From Bradyrhizobium sp. JYMT SZCCT0180 (GTDB lineage: Bacteria; Pseudomonadota; Alphaproteobacteria; Rhizobiales; Xanthobacteraceae): 64,000 nucleotides of DNA. Below, piece after piece: positions 52,986 to 62,027 of this stretch. A program made the position numbers and the translations under genes. The stretch covers positions 62,001 through 126,000 of the forward strand of contig NZ_JAFCLZ010000018.1 in the NCBI RefSeq assembly GCF_018130165.1, given 5' to 3'. The notes below the pieces were generated by a model that ran no database searches, was not told the DNA's origin, and was given only the letters and a program-made list of their open reading frames with translations. Position 1 is the first letter of the stretch. Every line of letters starts with the position of its first letter.

Positions 52986-53529
52986 AAGGCGCGCGCAACG
53001 TGACGCACCAAGAGCGCTCATTCGAACGCGAACGCCAATCGATAGATTGGACTTCATGGGACAGTCCAGGCTGCAATCGACTCAGTGCAGAGCATTTCTG
53101 ACACACGACGATATTCGGCTGGATGCGGTGCAACCAGAACACTTCCTTGGCGCAGAAGCGTTTTTTAAGGGGTACCCCCATTGGGTGGTAGACTTGGCGC
53201 GTCGTCTGGCGACAGTCTTAGGTGCGATTCGTGCAGTTCATGATCAACGCGGGCTGTGTGCCGGCCGCCGCGCGGCTATCGACCTCAATCAGGGCGATAC
53301 GAAGGAACGTTATTCAAATATTGTTCACCCGTTGGTTTCTGCGTTTTCGAGCGGAGGCAAAATGCGTATTGCTCTGCCATACGCGGCTATTGTCTGGTGC
53401 ATCGCTGTTGCGGTTTGGATCGCCCTGGGCGCGGCGCAATAGCAGGCGCTTCCGTATCTGGCAGTAAGGTCGCTGTCCAGGCATCGGCTTAAGCCTGCTG
53501 GAAATTGTGGAGCGCGGCCGAACTGTCCC
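52986..53529. repeat. 0.54-kb direct repeat, copy B
   Basis: The partner of 46780-47320. At its left edge the reverse frame reproduces MKSNLSIGVRVRMSALGASR of the KOW-like gene and then changes abruptly at ~52986 to unrelated sequence. That marks a duplication or recombination breakpoint inside the gene. Confidence 0.9.
53362..53442 (+). CDS. 26-residue hydrophobic micropeptide, copy B
   Basis: Same ribosome site (GGAGGCAAA) and length as copy A at 47160. Five base changes separate the two coding sequences: one is silent and the others give Ile-Val, Thr-Ala and Leu-Gln. The helix is retained. Confidence 0.55.
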   Translation: MRIALPYAAIVWCIAVAVWIALGAAQ

Positions 53530-53604
53530 GGAGAATCTTCGGTTAAGAGTCCTCGTCGCCAACCCGGCCGGCAAGAGCGCGAACGCGCGATAATATCGAT
53601 CGGC

Positions 53605-54501
53605 TCAAGCCTGACGGATCACCTTTTCGGCGCACTTCAGGAAATTCCGGACTAACGGATTGAGAGAATCGCGGCGCCAGCAAACCGCGACATCGATGGC
53701 ATCGTCGGCATCCAGGAAGGGCCTGAACACGACGCCCGTTGGACATCCGAGTTCGGCGCAGGCTGGAAGGATCGCCAGGCCTTCCCCGGCGAGGACCATG
53801 CTGAGAGCCGAGTGGACCGTTTCGACCCGGTTCGCAACCGGCATACCGACTTGATGCCGCCTCAGCAGCGACGTGACAATAGAGGTCGCGGGATCTTCGG
53901 CGGGCCAGGGGAGGCTGATCAGCGGGCGGCCCTCAAGTCTTTTCACCGGTACGGCCGCGGAGCGTGCCAGCGGCGAACCGGCCGGCATGGCCAGCATCAA
54001 TCGCTGCGTTCCGATGGTGGAGGCGTCAATCTCGCTGTGGCGAATTGCAGGCATGCACAGTGCGACAGTCACGCTGTGGTCCAGTAACCGCGCCTCCCGC
54101 GTCGACGCGCTCAGCTCTATGAACTCGAGGTCGACCTTCGGAAGCGACCTTCGGAGTTCTGGAACGAGCTTGGGCAACACGGCGTGGGCGAGCGCGAACA
54201 TGTATCCGACTGACAATCTTCCCCGGCGGCCCGCCGCCACCGCGCGGGCTGCCTCGAAACCTTCAGCCGTCAAGGCCAGCGCTTCGCGCGCACGTGACAG
54301 TAAGGCGCGGCCGGACGCCGTCAGCTCCATTCCCCGGGTGTCCCGACGAAACAGCGAAGTTCCTACTTCCGATTCCAGTTTGCGAATCTGAACCGACAAT
54401 GGCGGCTGCGCCATACGAAGGCGGACGGCCGCCCGACCCACGCTGCGTTCTTCTGCAACGGCAACGAAGTAGCGAAGACGGCGGAGGTCCATTATCGGCA
54501 T
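53605..54501 (-). CDS. LysR-family transcriptional regulator
   Basis: 298 residues. The N-terminal winged helix (~4-65) is canonical: MDLRRLRYFVAVAEERSVGR, AAVRLRMAQPPLSVQIRKLE. The effector domain begins ~92 (GRLSVGYMFALAHAVLPKLV). It is divergent from the amidase gene with ~110 bases between starts. It is therefore the likely activator of the amidase/dipeptide-transporter operon, with an amide or peptide as inducer (inference). Confidence 0.93.
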   Translation of the reverse strand: MPIMDLRRLRYFVAVAEERSVGRAAVRLRMAQPPLSVQIRKLESEVGTSLFRRDTRGMELTASGRALLSRAREALALTAEGFEAARAVAAGRRGRLSVGYMFALAHAVLPKLVPELRRSLPKVDLEFIELSASTREARLLDHSVTVALCMPAIRHSEIDASTIGTQRLMLAMPAGSPLARSAAVPVKRLEGRPLISLPWPAEDPATSIVTSLLRRHQVGMPVANRVETVHSALSMVLAGEGLAILPACAELGCPTGVVFRPFLDADDAIDVAVCWRRDSLNPLVRNFLKCAEKVIRQA

Positions 54502-54614
54502 ACCAAAATCTCATGCCATACCGAAATCGTATGGCTCAGCTGTGCAATGGTATTGGACCTGAAGTCAATGCCAATGTCATCTTTGCGTCAAATCGATCCT
54601 GGGACTTTAGCGTG

Positions 54615-56045
54615 ATGAGCGACGAACTGTGCTTGCTGCCCGCCACCGAACTCCGCGCGCGGATTGTCCGCAAGGACGCCTCGCCGCTTGAGATCATGCG
54701 TGCCGTGCTTGCGCGCGCCGAGCGAATGCAGCCCGAGTTGAACTGCTTCATCACGCTCTGCGGCGATGAGGCTATGGCCGAGGCAAGCAAGGCGGAGCGG
54801 GCGGTCATGGCGGGGGAGCCGCTGGGCGTTCTTCACGGCATTCCGTACACCGTGAAGGATCTGGTCAACACCAGGGGGGTGCGAACGACCTTCGGCGCGG
54901 TCCCCTACAATGACAACGTTCCTGACCATGATGCGGTCGCCGTGGCGCGAATGCGGGCAGCGGGTGCCATCCTCATAGGCAAGACCACGACGCCGGAGTT
55001 CGGCACCAAGTGCCTGACGGATTCGCCGTTGTTCGGCCGCACGCGCAATGCCTGGAGCGGCGCGCGCTCGAGCGGTGGCTCAAGTGGGGGCGCGGCGGTT
55101 GCCGTTGCCAGCGGCATCGCGCCTCTGGCGATCGCGACGGATGGTGGCGGCTCGACGCGGATTCCGGCGGCCTGCAACGGCGTTGTCGGGCTGAAGCAAA
55201 GCAACGGCGTTATTCCCCACAGCCAGGTGCAGGACGCGTTCGGCAACCAGACCTACGTCACCCCGATGACGCGCACCGTCGCGGACACCGCCCTGATGAT
55301 GCAGGCAATGTCGGGAGAGGACGCTTCCGATCCGTGGTCGATGGGATTCCCGCAATGGAATTTTGTCGAGGGATCGGCTCCAAACGGCGATTTGCGCGGG
55401 CGCAAGGTTGCATTCTGCCTTGCGCCTTCAGGCCGGCCGGTTGCGGCCGGTGTCGCAGCCGCATTCAAGGCGGCGCTTGCCAGACTGGAAGCCCTTGGGG
55501 CCGAGGTCGAGGAGATGTCCGCCGACGGATTTGAGGTGGAGCCGATCTGGCGGGCCATCAATCACACCGCCTGGCGCGCACGATTCGAGAAGCTAGCGGC
55601 CGATCATGGCGACGTGCTGAGCGAGACCTTCATGAAGCAACTGGCGCTGGCCACGAAGGTAAGTGGTGTTGACTATCAGCAGGCGATGTTTGACCGTACG
55701 GCTCTGTTCCGGCGGATTCAGAGCTTGTTGCAGAGGGTCGATATTCTCGCGATGCCAACCATCACCCGCACCGCGCTTCCGATCGATCAGGACCTGTTCG
55801 GCACGATAGAGATCGACGGGCGGGTGTTGAGCGACGTCCGGCCAAGCTGGTTTCCCTGGACGATGCCGTTCAACATGACCGGGCACCCGGCGGTCAGTAT
55901 GCCCTGTGGCTTTGACGCGGACGGCCTGCCGATCGGCATTCAACTCGTCGGCAAATTCCGTGGAGACATCGAACTGCTGCGCGTCAGCGCGTTGTTTGAG
56001 GGCTCGCAAGATCTTCTTGGCCGGTGGCCGGGACTGGACGGCTAA
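54615..56045 (+). CDS. Amidase (amidase-signature family)
   Basis: About 476 residues from ATG 54615 (a GTG at 54612 is adjacent); the open frame upstream to 54294 is antisense of the LysR gene. The Ser-cisSer-Lys triad is visible: Lys in GIPYTVKDLVNTRG, Ser in SGARSSGGSSGGAAVAVASG and Ser in ATDGGGSTRIPAACNG. The C-terminal part ends VSMPCGFDADGLPIGIQLVG, typical of the family. It hydrolyses amides in the cytoplasm, probably after uptake by the following ABC transporter. Confidence 0.93.
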   Translation: MSDELCLLPATELRARIVRKDASPLEIMRAVLARAERMQPELNCFITLCGDEAMAEASKAERAVMAGEPLGVLHGIPYTVKDLVNTRGVRTTFGAVPYNDNVPDHDAVAVARMRAAGAILIGKTTTPEFGTKCLTDSPLFGRTRNAWSGARSSGGSSGGAAVAVASGIAPLAIATDGGGSTRIPAACNGVVGLKQSNGVIPHSQVQDAFGNQTYVTPMTRTVADTALMMQAMSGEDASDPWSMGFPQWNFVEGSAPNGDLRGRKVAFCLAPSGRPVAAGVAAAFKAALARLEALGAEVEEMSADGFEVEPIWRAINHTAWRARFEKLAADHGDVLSETFMKQLALATKVSGVDYQQAMFDRTALFRRIQSLLQRVDILAMPTITRTALPIDQDLFGTIEIDGRVLSDVRPSWFPWTMPFNMTGHPAVSMPCGFDADGLPIGIQLVGKFRGDIELLRVSALFEGSQDLLGRWPGLDG

Positions 56046-56113
56046 ACGAAAATGCGGCCGCCATCACACCTGATCGCTGACAAGGGACGGGCCGCCAACA
56101 TGGGAATCGAGAC

Positions 56114-57064
56114 TTGAGCGTCTTCCTTTTCCGCCGCTTTCTAACGCTGCTGGCGACGCTGGTCGGCGCGTCGCTCATCATCTTTTTCGTTCTGGATGCG
56201 TTGCCCGGCAACGCCGCGCAGATGCTGATGGGAGCGGATGCCTCGCCTGACGCCGTCCGGGCGCTGACGGTCAAGCTCGGGCTGGATCAGCCGCTGTACT
56301 ATCGGTACTTTCATTGGATCAAGGGGATGCTGACGGGCGATCTGGGCAACAGCTATGCCTATGGCACTCCTGTCGCCGGCCTGATTGGGGAGCGCCTCAC
56401 GCTGACCATTCCGTTGGCCGTCATGTCGATGTCCATGACGGTCGTGCTGGCCCTTTCTGCCGGAATCTATACGGCGGCAAATCACAACAAGCTCGGCGAT
56501 GTGGGCGTGATGTCGCTGACGCAGTTCGGCATCGCGCTTCCCAATTTCTGGTTCGCCATCCTGCTGATCCTGCTGTTCTCGGTGAAGCTGCAATGGCTTT
56601 CGGCCGGCGGATTTGCCGGCTGGGACGAAGGCATCATTGCGGGGATCAAGTCGCTGTTGCTGCCCGCGATCTCGCTATCGGTGGTGCAGGCGGCGATCCT
56701 GGCAAGGGTCACGCGTTCGGCGGTGCTTGAGGTGCTGCGTGAGGATTTCGTGCGCACCGCACGCGCCAAGGGTTTGAGCAAGCGCGCCGTCTTGTGGCAG
56801 CACGTGCTGCGCAATGCGATGATCCCGGTGATGACGATCATGGGCCTTCAGTTCGCCAACCTGCTGGCGGGGACGATCGTGATCGAGAACGTGTTCTATC
56901 TGCCGGGTCTCGGCCGGCTGATCTTCCAGTCGATCGCCAATCGCGACCTGATCGTGGTGCGCAACTGCGTGATGCTGCTGGCGGCGGTGGTCGTCATCGT
57001 CAACTTCGTGGTCGATGTGCTCTATGCCTTCATCGATCCGCGCATCAAGGTACACAGCCTATGA
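56114..57064 (+). CDS. ABC transporter permease, DppB/OppB-like
   Basis: 316 residues with a TTG start at 56114. The N-terminal helix is FRRFLTLLATLVGASLIIFF, then the periplasmic GLDQPLYYRYFHWIKGMLTG DLGNS-type segment. Five further helices follow, with the cytoplasmic EAA loop RTARAKGLSKRAVLWQHVLR between them. One half of the membrane channel of a dipeptide/oligopeptide importer. The stop overlaps the next start (ATGA). Confidence 0.93.
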   Translation: MSVFLFRRFLTLLATLVGASLIIFFVLDALPGNAAQMLMGADASPDAVRALTVKLGLDQPLYYRYFHWIKGMLTGDLGNSYAYGTPVAGLIGERLTLTIPLAVMSMSMTVVLALSAGIYTAANHNKLGDVGVMSLTQFGIALPNFWFAILLILLFSVKLQWLSAGGFAGWDEGIIAGIKSLLLPAISLSVVQAAILARVTRSAVLEVLREDFVRTARAKGLSKRAVLWQHVLRNAMIPVMTIMGLQFANLLAGTIVIENVFYLPGLGRLIFQSIANRDLIVVRNCVMLLAAVVVIVNFVVDVLYAFIDPRIKVHSL

Positions 57065-57957
57065 GCACCCCGCTGAGCGCCTCAGTCGAGGTTGGGGGCG
57101 CCACTGCGCGTCCGCGGCTTGCGACCGGCTTCTGGCGCCGCGCGCTGCGCCACCGCAGCTTTGTCACGGGGGGCACGCTGAGCCTGATGGTGCTCTGTGC
57201 CGCATTGCTGTCGCTGGTTTGGACGCCGTGGTCCGCCTATGAAATCGACGTGGCCTCCAAGCTGCGACCGCCGTCGGCTGCGCATTGGCTCGGCACCGAC
57301 GTGCTCGGCCGCGATATCGTCTCGCTGCTGCTGGTCGGCGCCCGCTCCACCATCATGGTCGGCATCATCGCCGTCGGGATCGGCCTCACTTTCGGGGTCT
57401 GTCTTGGGCTGATCGCCGCCGCGCGCAAGGGCTGGACCGAAGAGATCATCATGCGGATGAGCGACTTCACTTTTGCGTTTCCCGCGGTGCTCTCGGCCAT
57501 CATGCTGGCGGCGGTCTTCGGCCCGGGCATGGTGACCTCGATCGTCGCCATCGGCATCTTCCAGATTCCGACCCTCGTCCGGTTGACCCGTGGATCGGCC
57601 AATGCGATCTGGGCGCGGGAGTTCGTGCTGGCCGCGCGCGCCTGCGGCAAGGGTGGCTTCCGCATCACGATCGAGCACGTGCTGCCCAACGTCCTGCCGA
57701 TCCTGATCGTGCAGTCGACGATCCAGTTCGCACTCGCAATCCTGGCCGAAGCGGCGTTGTCCTATCTCGGGCTCGGCACGCAGCCGCCGCAACCGTCCTG
57801 GGGTCGCATGCTGAACGACGCCCAGACGCTGCTGTTCCAGTCGCCGATGCTTGCGGTCTATCCGGGCGCTGCGATCGCCATCGCTGTGCTTGGCCTCAAT
57901 CTGTTCGGAGACGGGTTGCGCGATCTGCTCGATCCCCGGCTGGCGCGGGAGCGTTGA
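57061..57957 (+). CDS. ABC transporter permease, DppC/OppC-like
   Basis: 298 residues. A short cytoplasmic N-terminus (FWRRALRHRSFVTGG) precedes the first helix. HWLGTDVLGRDIVSLLLVGA is the DppC signature, followed by five helices and the EAA loop LAARACGKGGFRITIEHVLP. LSYLGLGTQPPQPSWGRMLN near the end is also typical. It pairs with the permease at 56114. Confidence 0.94.
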   Translation: MSTPLSASVEVGGATARPRLATGFWRRALRHRSFVTGGTLSLMVLCAALLSLVWTPWSAYEIDVASKLRPPSAAHWLGTDVLGRDIVSLLLVGARSTIMVGIIAVGIGLTFGVCLGLIAAARKGWTEEIIMRMSDFTFAFPAVLSAIMLAAVFGPGMVTSIVAIGIFQIPTLVRLTRGSANAIWAREFVLAARACGKGGFRITIEHVLPNVLPILIVQSTIQFALAILAEAALSYLGLGTQPPQPSWGRMLNDAQTLLFQSPMLAVYPGAAIAIAVLGLNLFGDGLRDLLDPRLARER

Positions 57958-57959
57958 AC

Positions 57960-58973
57960 ATGACCGGGTCCGACAACGCGCCTTTGATCGAAGTCAGCGA
58001 CCTCGGCGTGCGGCTCAACACCAGCCGCGGTCCCGCGCAGGCCGTTCGTGGCGTCAGTTTCTCACTGAGGCGCGGCGAGACCCTGGGTCTCGTCGGCGAA
58101 TCCGGATGCGGCAAATCCGTCACCGCGCTGGCGCTGATGGGCCTCTTGCCTGACAGCGCCGTCATCAGCGGCAGCATCCGCCTCGACGGCAGCGAATTGG
58201 TGGGCCTGCCGGATGCGAACTACTGCAAGCTGCGCGGTAATCGCATCAGCATGATCTTCCAGGAGCCGATGACCGCGCTCAATCCGATGCACACGATCGG
58301 CCGCCAGGTGGCCGAACCATTGCGGCGCCACACCAACTGCTCTGCGGGAGAGGCGCGCAAGCAGGCCATCGCCTTGCTCGATCGTGTCGGGCTTCCCGAT
58401 GCAGCGAAGCGCGTCGATGCCTATCCGCACCAGTTCTCCGGAGGGCAGCGGCAGCGCGTTACCATTGCCATGGCGCTGGCCTGCCAGCCCGACGTGCTGA
58501 TCGCCGATGAGCCGACCACGGCCCTCGACGTCACCATCCAGGGACAGATACTCGACCTGATCGCGGATATCGTTGCCGAGCGCGGCATGTCGATGATTCT
58601 GATCTCGCACGATCTCGGCGTCATCGCCGAGAATGTGCAGCGCATGATGGTGATGTATGGCGGCACCGTCGTCGAAAGCGGCGCGACGGATGCGGTGTTC
58701 ACGCGCATGGGACATCCCTATACGCAGGGTCTGTTTCGCGCTCGCCCGCGCCTTGGCGCGCGCAAGGGCACCCGGCTGAAGACCATCGCGGGCACCGTGC
58801 CGGAGCTTGCCGATCTGCCCTCCGGTTGCACTTTCGCCGACCGCTGCGCGATCGTCGAGGATCGTTGCCGCGTGGCGCCGCCGGCCGCGGTGGATGTCGG
58901 CGCCGGCCACGGCGTGCGCTGTCTCAGGACCGATGTTTCGATGACCGAAGCGGTTGGAGTTTTGGGCGCATGA
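57960..58973 (+). CDS. ABC transporter ATP-binding protein, DppD/OppD-like
   Basis: 337 residues. Walker A GESGCGKS, Q-loop MIFQEPMTALNPM, signature QFSGGQRQRVTIAM, Walker B VLIADEPTTALD and the switch His in LISHDLGVI. The C-terminal oligopeptide extension carries the Cys cluster PSGCTFADRCAIVEDRC, which may bind an iron-sulfur cluster as in DppD. It couples ATP hydrolysis to import. Confidence 0.94.
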   Translation: MTGSDNAPLIEVSDLGVRLNTSRGPAQAVRGVSFSLRRGETLGLVGESGCGKSVTALALMGLLPDSAVISGSIRLDGSELVGLPDANYCKLRGNRISMIFQEPMTALNPMHTIGRQVAEPLRRHTNCSAGEARKQAIALLDRVGLPDAAKRVDAYPHQFSGGQRQRVTIAMALACQPDVLIADEPTTALDVTIQGQILDLIADIVAERGMSMILISHDLGVIAENVQRMMVMYGGTVVESGATDAVFTRMGHPYTQGLFRARPRLGARKGTRLKTIAGTVPELADLPSGCTFADRCAIVEDRCRVAPPAAVDVGAGHGVRCLRTDVSMTEAVGVLGA

Positions 58974-60004
58974 CCGTGCTGGACCAGGTGTCATCGTCCG
59001 CCGAACTGCCGCTGCTCGATGTGAGAGATCTGGCGCAGCGCTACACCTTGCCGCGCGAAAGCGTGTTCAAACCGGCCGGGCAGGTGCATGCGCTCAACGG
59101 CGTCACCGCACAGGTGACGGCGGGCCGAAGCCTCGGTGTGGTCGGCGAGTCCGGATCGGGCAAGTCGACCTTCGCGAGGCTGGTGATGGCGCTGGAGCGG
59201 CCGTCGTCGGGTTCGGTGTCGCTCATGGGTCGCGACCTGAACCGGCTGCCGGCCGACGAGTTACGCCGAGCCCGGCGTGATTTTCAGATGGTGTTCCAGG
59301 ATCCCTACGGCTCGCTGGACCCGCGACAGACCATTGCGCGCATCGTCGCGGAGCCCTTGACCGCGCTCGGACGCATGGATCGCGCCACGCTGCGTCAGCG
59401 CGTTGCCGACGTGCTGCGGCAGGTCGGGCTGCGCGAGGCCGACATGGACAAGTTCCCGCACGAATTCTCCGGCGGCCAGCGCCAGCGGATCGCGATCGCG
59501 CGCGCGCTGATCACCCAGCCAAAACTGATCGTCGCCGACGAGCCGGTCAGCGCGCTCGACGTTTCCGTGCAGGCGCAGGTGCTCAATCTCCTGCAAGACC
59601 TGCAGGATCAGTTCGGGTTGAGCTACGTCCTGATCAGCCACGATCTGGCGGTGGTGGATTATCTCTGCGACGAGATCGCGGTGATGTATCTCGGGCGGAT
59701 CGTCGAGCAGGGGAGCCCTGAGGATCTGTTCGCGCATTGCGCCCATCCCTACACGCGGGCGCTGCTCGAGGCGGTGCCGCGCGCCCGGGCCGGCGGAGTG
59801 CGCCGGCGCCGCGGTGCGCAGGTGATCGCCTCGCATTCGGTGGGCGCAACGGGATGTCCCTACGCGTCACGCTGTGCGCTCGCTGACCAGCACTGTCGCG
59901 AGGTCGCGCCTGCGCTGCGCAAGGTGGGTCCGTTGCAATCAGCCGCGTGCCATCGTGCCGAGACGGTCATGGCATTGCCTCCGGTAGCGTCGGAGGAGAG
60001 TTAG
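58970..60004 (+). CDS. ABC transporter ATP-binding protein, DppF/OppF-like
   Basis: 344 residues, starting in the ATGA overlap with the previous gene. Walker A GESGSGKST, Q-loop MVFQDPYGSLDPR, signature EFSGGQRQRIAIARAL, Walker B LIVADEPVSALD, and a C-terminal extension with GCPYASRCALADQHC. It forms the second ATPase of the heterodimer with the protein at 57960. Confidence 0.94.
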   Translation: MTVLDQVSSSAELPLLDVRDLAQRYTLPRESVFKPAGQVHALNGVTAQVTAGRSLGVVGESGSGKSTFARLVMALERPSSGSVSLMGRDLNRLPADELRRARRDFQMVFQDPYGSLDPRQTIARIVAEPLTALGRMDRATLRQRVADVLRQVGLREADMDKFPHEFSGGQRQRIAIARALITQPKLIVADEPVSALDVSVQAQVLNLLQDLQDQFGLSYVLISHDLAVVDYLCDEIAVMYLGRIVEQGSPEDLFAHCAHPYTRALLEAVPRARAGGVRRRRGAQVIASHSVGATGCPYASRCALADQHCREVAPALRKVGPLQSAACHRAETVMALPPVASEES

Positions 60005-60059
60005 CCTTTTATGCGGGACTGGCTTAATCTGGTCGCGCGATATGTCAGGGGAGCAAGCG

Positions 60060-61556
60060 ATGTTGAGGAAGTTAGCCATTTTTGCAGTTGTGGCCGCGTT
60101 CGCCGCCGCGCCGCTGCCGAGCCTGGCGCAGGGCAAGAAGGACAGCGTCGTCATGGGTATGACGCTGGAGCCGCCGGGGCTCGATCCCACCAACGCAGCT
60201 GCAGCCGCCATCGCCGAGGTCACGCTCTATAACCTCTATGAGACGTTGACCAAGATCAACGAGGACGGTTCGGTGTCGCCCTTGCTCGCCGAGAGTTGGA
60301 AGGCGTCGGAAGACCTGAAGACCTATACGTTCAAGCTCCGCAAGGGCGTCAATTTTCACAACGGCGAGCCGTTCGATTCCGCCGCGGTAAAGTTCTCCTA
60401 TGATCGCAACGCGGCGCCGACCAGCACCAACAAGGACAAGAGCCTGTACCAGGCGTTTGAGTCGGTCACCGCGCCCGACGCGGAGACGATCGTGGTCGTG
60501 CTCAAATATTCCGAACCGAACCTGCCGTTCCTGATCGGGCAGGCCGGCGGCTCGATCGTCGAGCCGAAGAGTGCGCCGACCAATGCGACGCAGCCGGTCG
60601 GCACCGGACCCTATACGCTCGGTGCCTGGGCCAAAGGCTCGTCGATCACCCTGAACAAATGGCCGGATTATCGCAACGCCGCCGCGATCAAGCTTTCCAA
60701 GGTGACCATCCGCTTCATCGGCGATCCCGCCGCGCAGGTCGCGGCGCTGCTGTCAGGCGACATCGACGTGTTTCCGCGCGGCGCCGTGGCGCGCAGCGTG
60801 GCGCAGTTCAAGAGCGATCCGCGCTTCAATGTCCTGATTGGCGGCTCCAGGGCCAAGACCATCGTCGGCATCAACGAACGGAAGAAGCCGCTCGACGATG
60901 TACGGGTCCGCCGCGCCATTCTCGCGGCCATCGATCGCAAGGCGATGATCGACGGTGCCGTCGATGGCTTTGGCACGCCGATCGGCAGCTTTTATACGCC
61001 GGGATCGCTCGGCTATGTCGACACGACAGGCATTAATCCATACGACCCGGAAAAGGCCAAGAAGCTGCTGGCAGAAGCGGGCGTCAAGACGCCGCTGGAG
61101 CTCAGCCTCAAGCTGCCGCCGCCATCATATGCGCGCAACGGCGGGGAAATCCTAGCGGCCCAGCTCGCCAAGGTCGGCATAACAGCCAAGATCGAGAACG
61201 TCGAATGGGCGCAATGGCTGTCACAGGTGTTTGCCGGCAACGGCCCGCACAATTTCGATCTCACCATCGTCTCGCATGTCGAGCCGTTCGATCTCGTGAA
61301 GATAACCGAGCCTGACTATTATCTCGGCTATAACAACGAGGCCTTCAACGCGCTCTACCAGCAGATCAAGGCGACACCCGCCGAGGCCGAACGCGCCAAG
61401 CTGCTCGGCGACGCGCAGCGCATGCTGGCGACCGACGCGGTTGCCGGCTTCCTGTTCCAGCCGCAATGGATCACCATTGCGAGCAAGAAGCTGAAGGGCG
61501 TGTGGAAGGAAGTCCCGCAATTCGAGAACGACTTCTCCGCCTGGTCCTGGGAATAG
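60060..61556 (+). CDS. Peptide/nickel-type ABC transporter substrate-binding protein
   Basis: About 498 residues from ATG 60060, chosen because GGGGAGC precedes it and the signal peptide MLRKLAIFAVVAAFAAAPLP begins there. Family features: GMTLEPPGLDPTNAAAAAIA, LYETLTKINEDGSVSPLLAE, YTFKLRKGVNFHNGEPFDSA, PVGTGPYTLGAW, DDVRVRRAILAAIDR and YDPEKAKKLLAEAGV. It is placed last in the amidase-permease-ATPase operon, after a 55-base gap. Ligand likely a peptide or amide compound. Confidence 0.93.
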   Translation: MLRKLAIFAVVAAFAAAPLPSLAQGKKDSVVMGMTLEPPGLDPTNAAAAAIAEVTLYNLYETLTKINEDGSVSPLLAESWKASEDLKTYTFKLRKGVNFHNGEPFDSAAVKFSYDRNAAPTSTNKDKSLYQAFESVTAPDAETIVVVLKYSEPNLPFLIGQAGGSIVEPKSAPTNATQPVGTGPYTLGAWAKGSSITLNKWPDYRNAAAIKLSKVTIRFIGDPAAQVAALLSGDIDVFPRGAVARSVAQFKSDPRFNVLIGGSRAKTIVGINERKKPLDDVRVRRAILAAIDRKAMIDGAVDGFGTPIGSFYTPGSLGYVDTTGINPYDPEKAKKLLAEAGVKTPLELSLKLPPPSYARNGGEILAAQLAKVGITAKIENVEWAQWLSQVFAGNGPHNFDLTIVSHVEPFDLVKITEPDYYLGYNNEAFNALYQQIKATPAEAERAKLLGDAQRMLATDAVAGFLFQPQWITIASKKLKGVWKEVPQFENDFSAWSWE

Positions 61557-61574
61557 CCGCCTCGCGAGGGGCGG
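61557..61574 (+). terminator. Hairpin after the binding-protein gene
   Basis: CCGCCTC, GC, GAGGGGCGG forms a GC-rich stem with a small bulge directly behind the stop. It probably ends the amidase/transporter operon. No T-tract. Confidence 0.4.
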
Positions 61575-61630
61575 TTAGCCGACCTGTCGGGAGCTGTTGC
61601 GGCGACCATTGCGCGCCTGATCGGGTGAGA

Positions 61631-61903
61631 TCATGGGGCGGCCGCTAGTATCGCGTGCTGGCGTCCGCCTCTCACCTCGATCGCGGCAACGCCGATGATC
61701 GCGCCGACGCGGCGGGCGAGCCTTTCGACGGCCTGGCGGTCACGGACGTCGATGGAAGCCTGGATTTTGTATTCGCCGGCTTCCTCGCGGGCATCGACGG
61801 CCGCCAGCCGAAGGTCGGCGACGCGCACCTGGTCGAGCAGGCGACCGAGCGCGGCATGTAGATCGCTTGCGTGCAGCTCCAGAATGAACACGGCCGTCCC
61901 CAT
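61631..61903 (-). CDS. ACT-domain protein
   Basis: 90 residues. The beta-alpha-beta-beta-alpha-beta pattern (FILELHASDLHAALGRLLDQ, VRVADLRLAAVDAREEAGEY, VEVRGG-like end) matches single ACT domains resembling the IlvM-type regulatory subunits. It could sense an amino acid or regulate an enzyme encoded elsewhere. It is divergent from the Lrp-type regulator, which also carries an amino-acid sensing domain. Confidence 0.65.
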   Translation of the reverse strand: MGTAVFILELHASDLHAALGRLLDQVRVADLRLAAVDAREEAGEYKIQASIDVRDRQAVERLARRVGAIIGVAAIEVRGGRQHAILAAAP

Positions 61904-61978
61904 TCAAATTTGGAGAAGTTGTATCCGTATTTGCTGAGAAGAGGCTTCCTTTTTCCTGGCAACTTGGCGATTTAGCGA

Positions 61979-61984
61979 TATAAT
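61979..61984 (+). promoter_or_regulatory. Candidate -10 element for the Lrp-family gene
   Basis: TATAAT lies 44 bases before the ATG at 62028, in a locally AT-rich stretch. No matching -35 box at the usual distance is convincing. Confidence 0.3.
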
Positions 61985-62027
61985 TATCCTCGGAAACTAA
62001 CTAATACCCAGAATAGAGTTCTTGGTT

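Noticed and set aside
54294..54614. N-terminal extension of the amidase frame
   Set aside because: The extension is antisense to the start of the LysR gene; the amidase family begins at the ATG 54615.
57285..57959. Upstream extension of the first transporter ATPase
   Set aside because: It is a His/Arg-rich shadow of the preceding permease gene; the domain starts at 57960.
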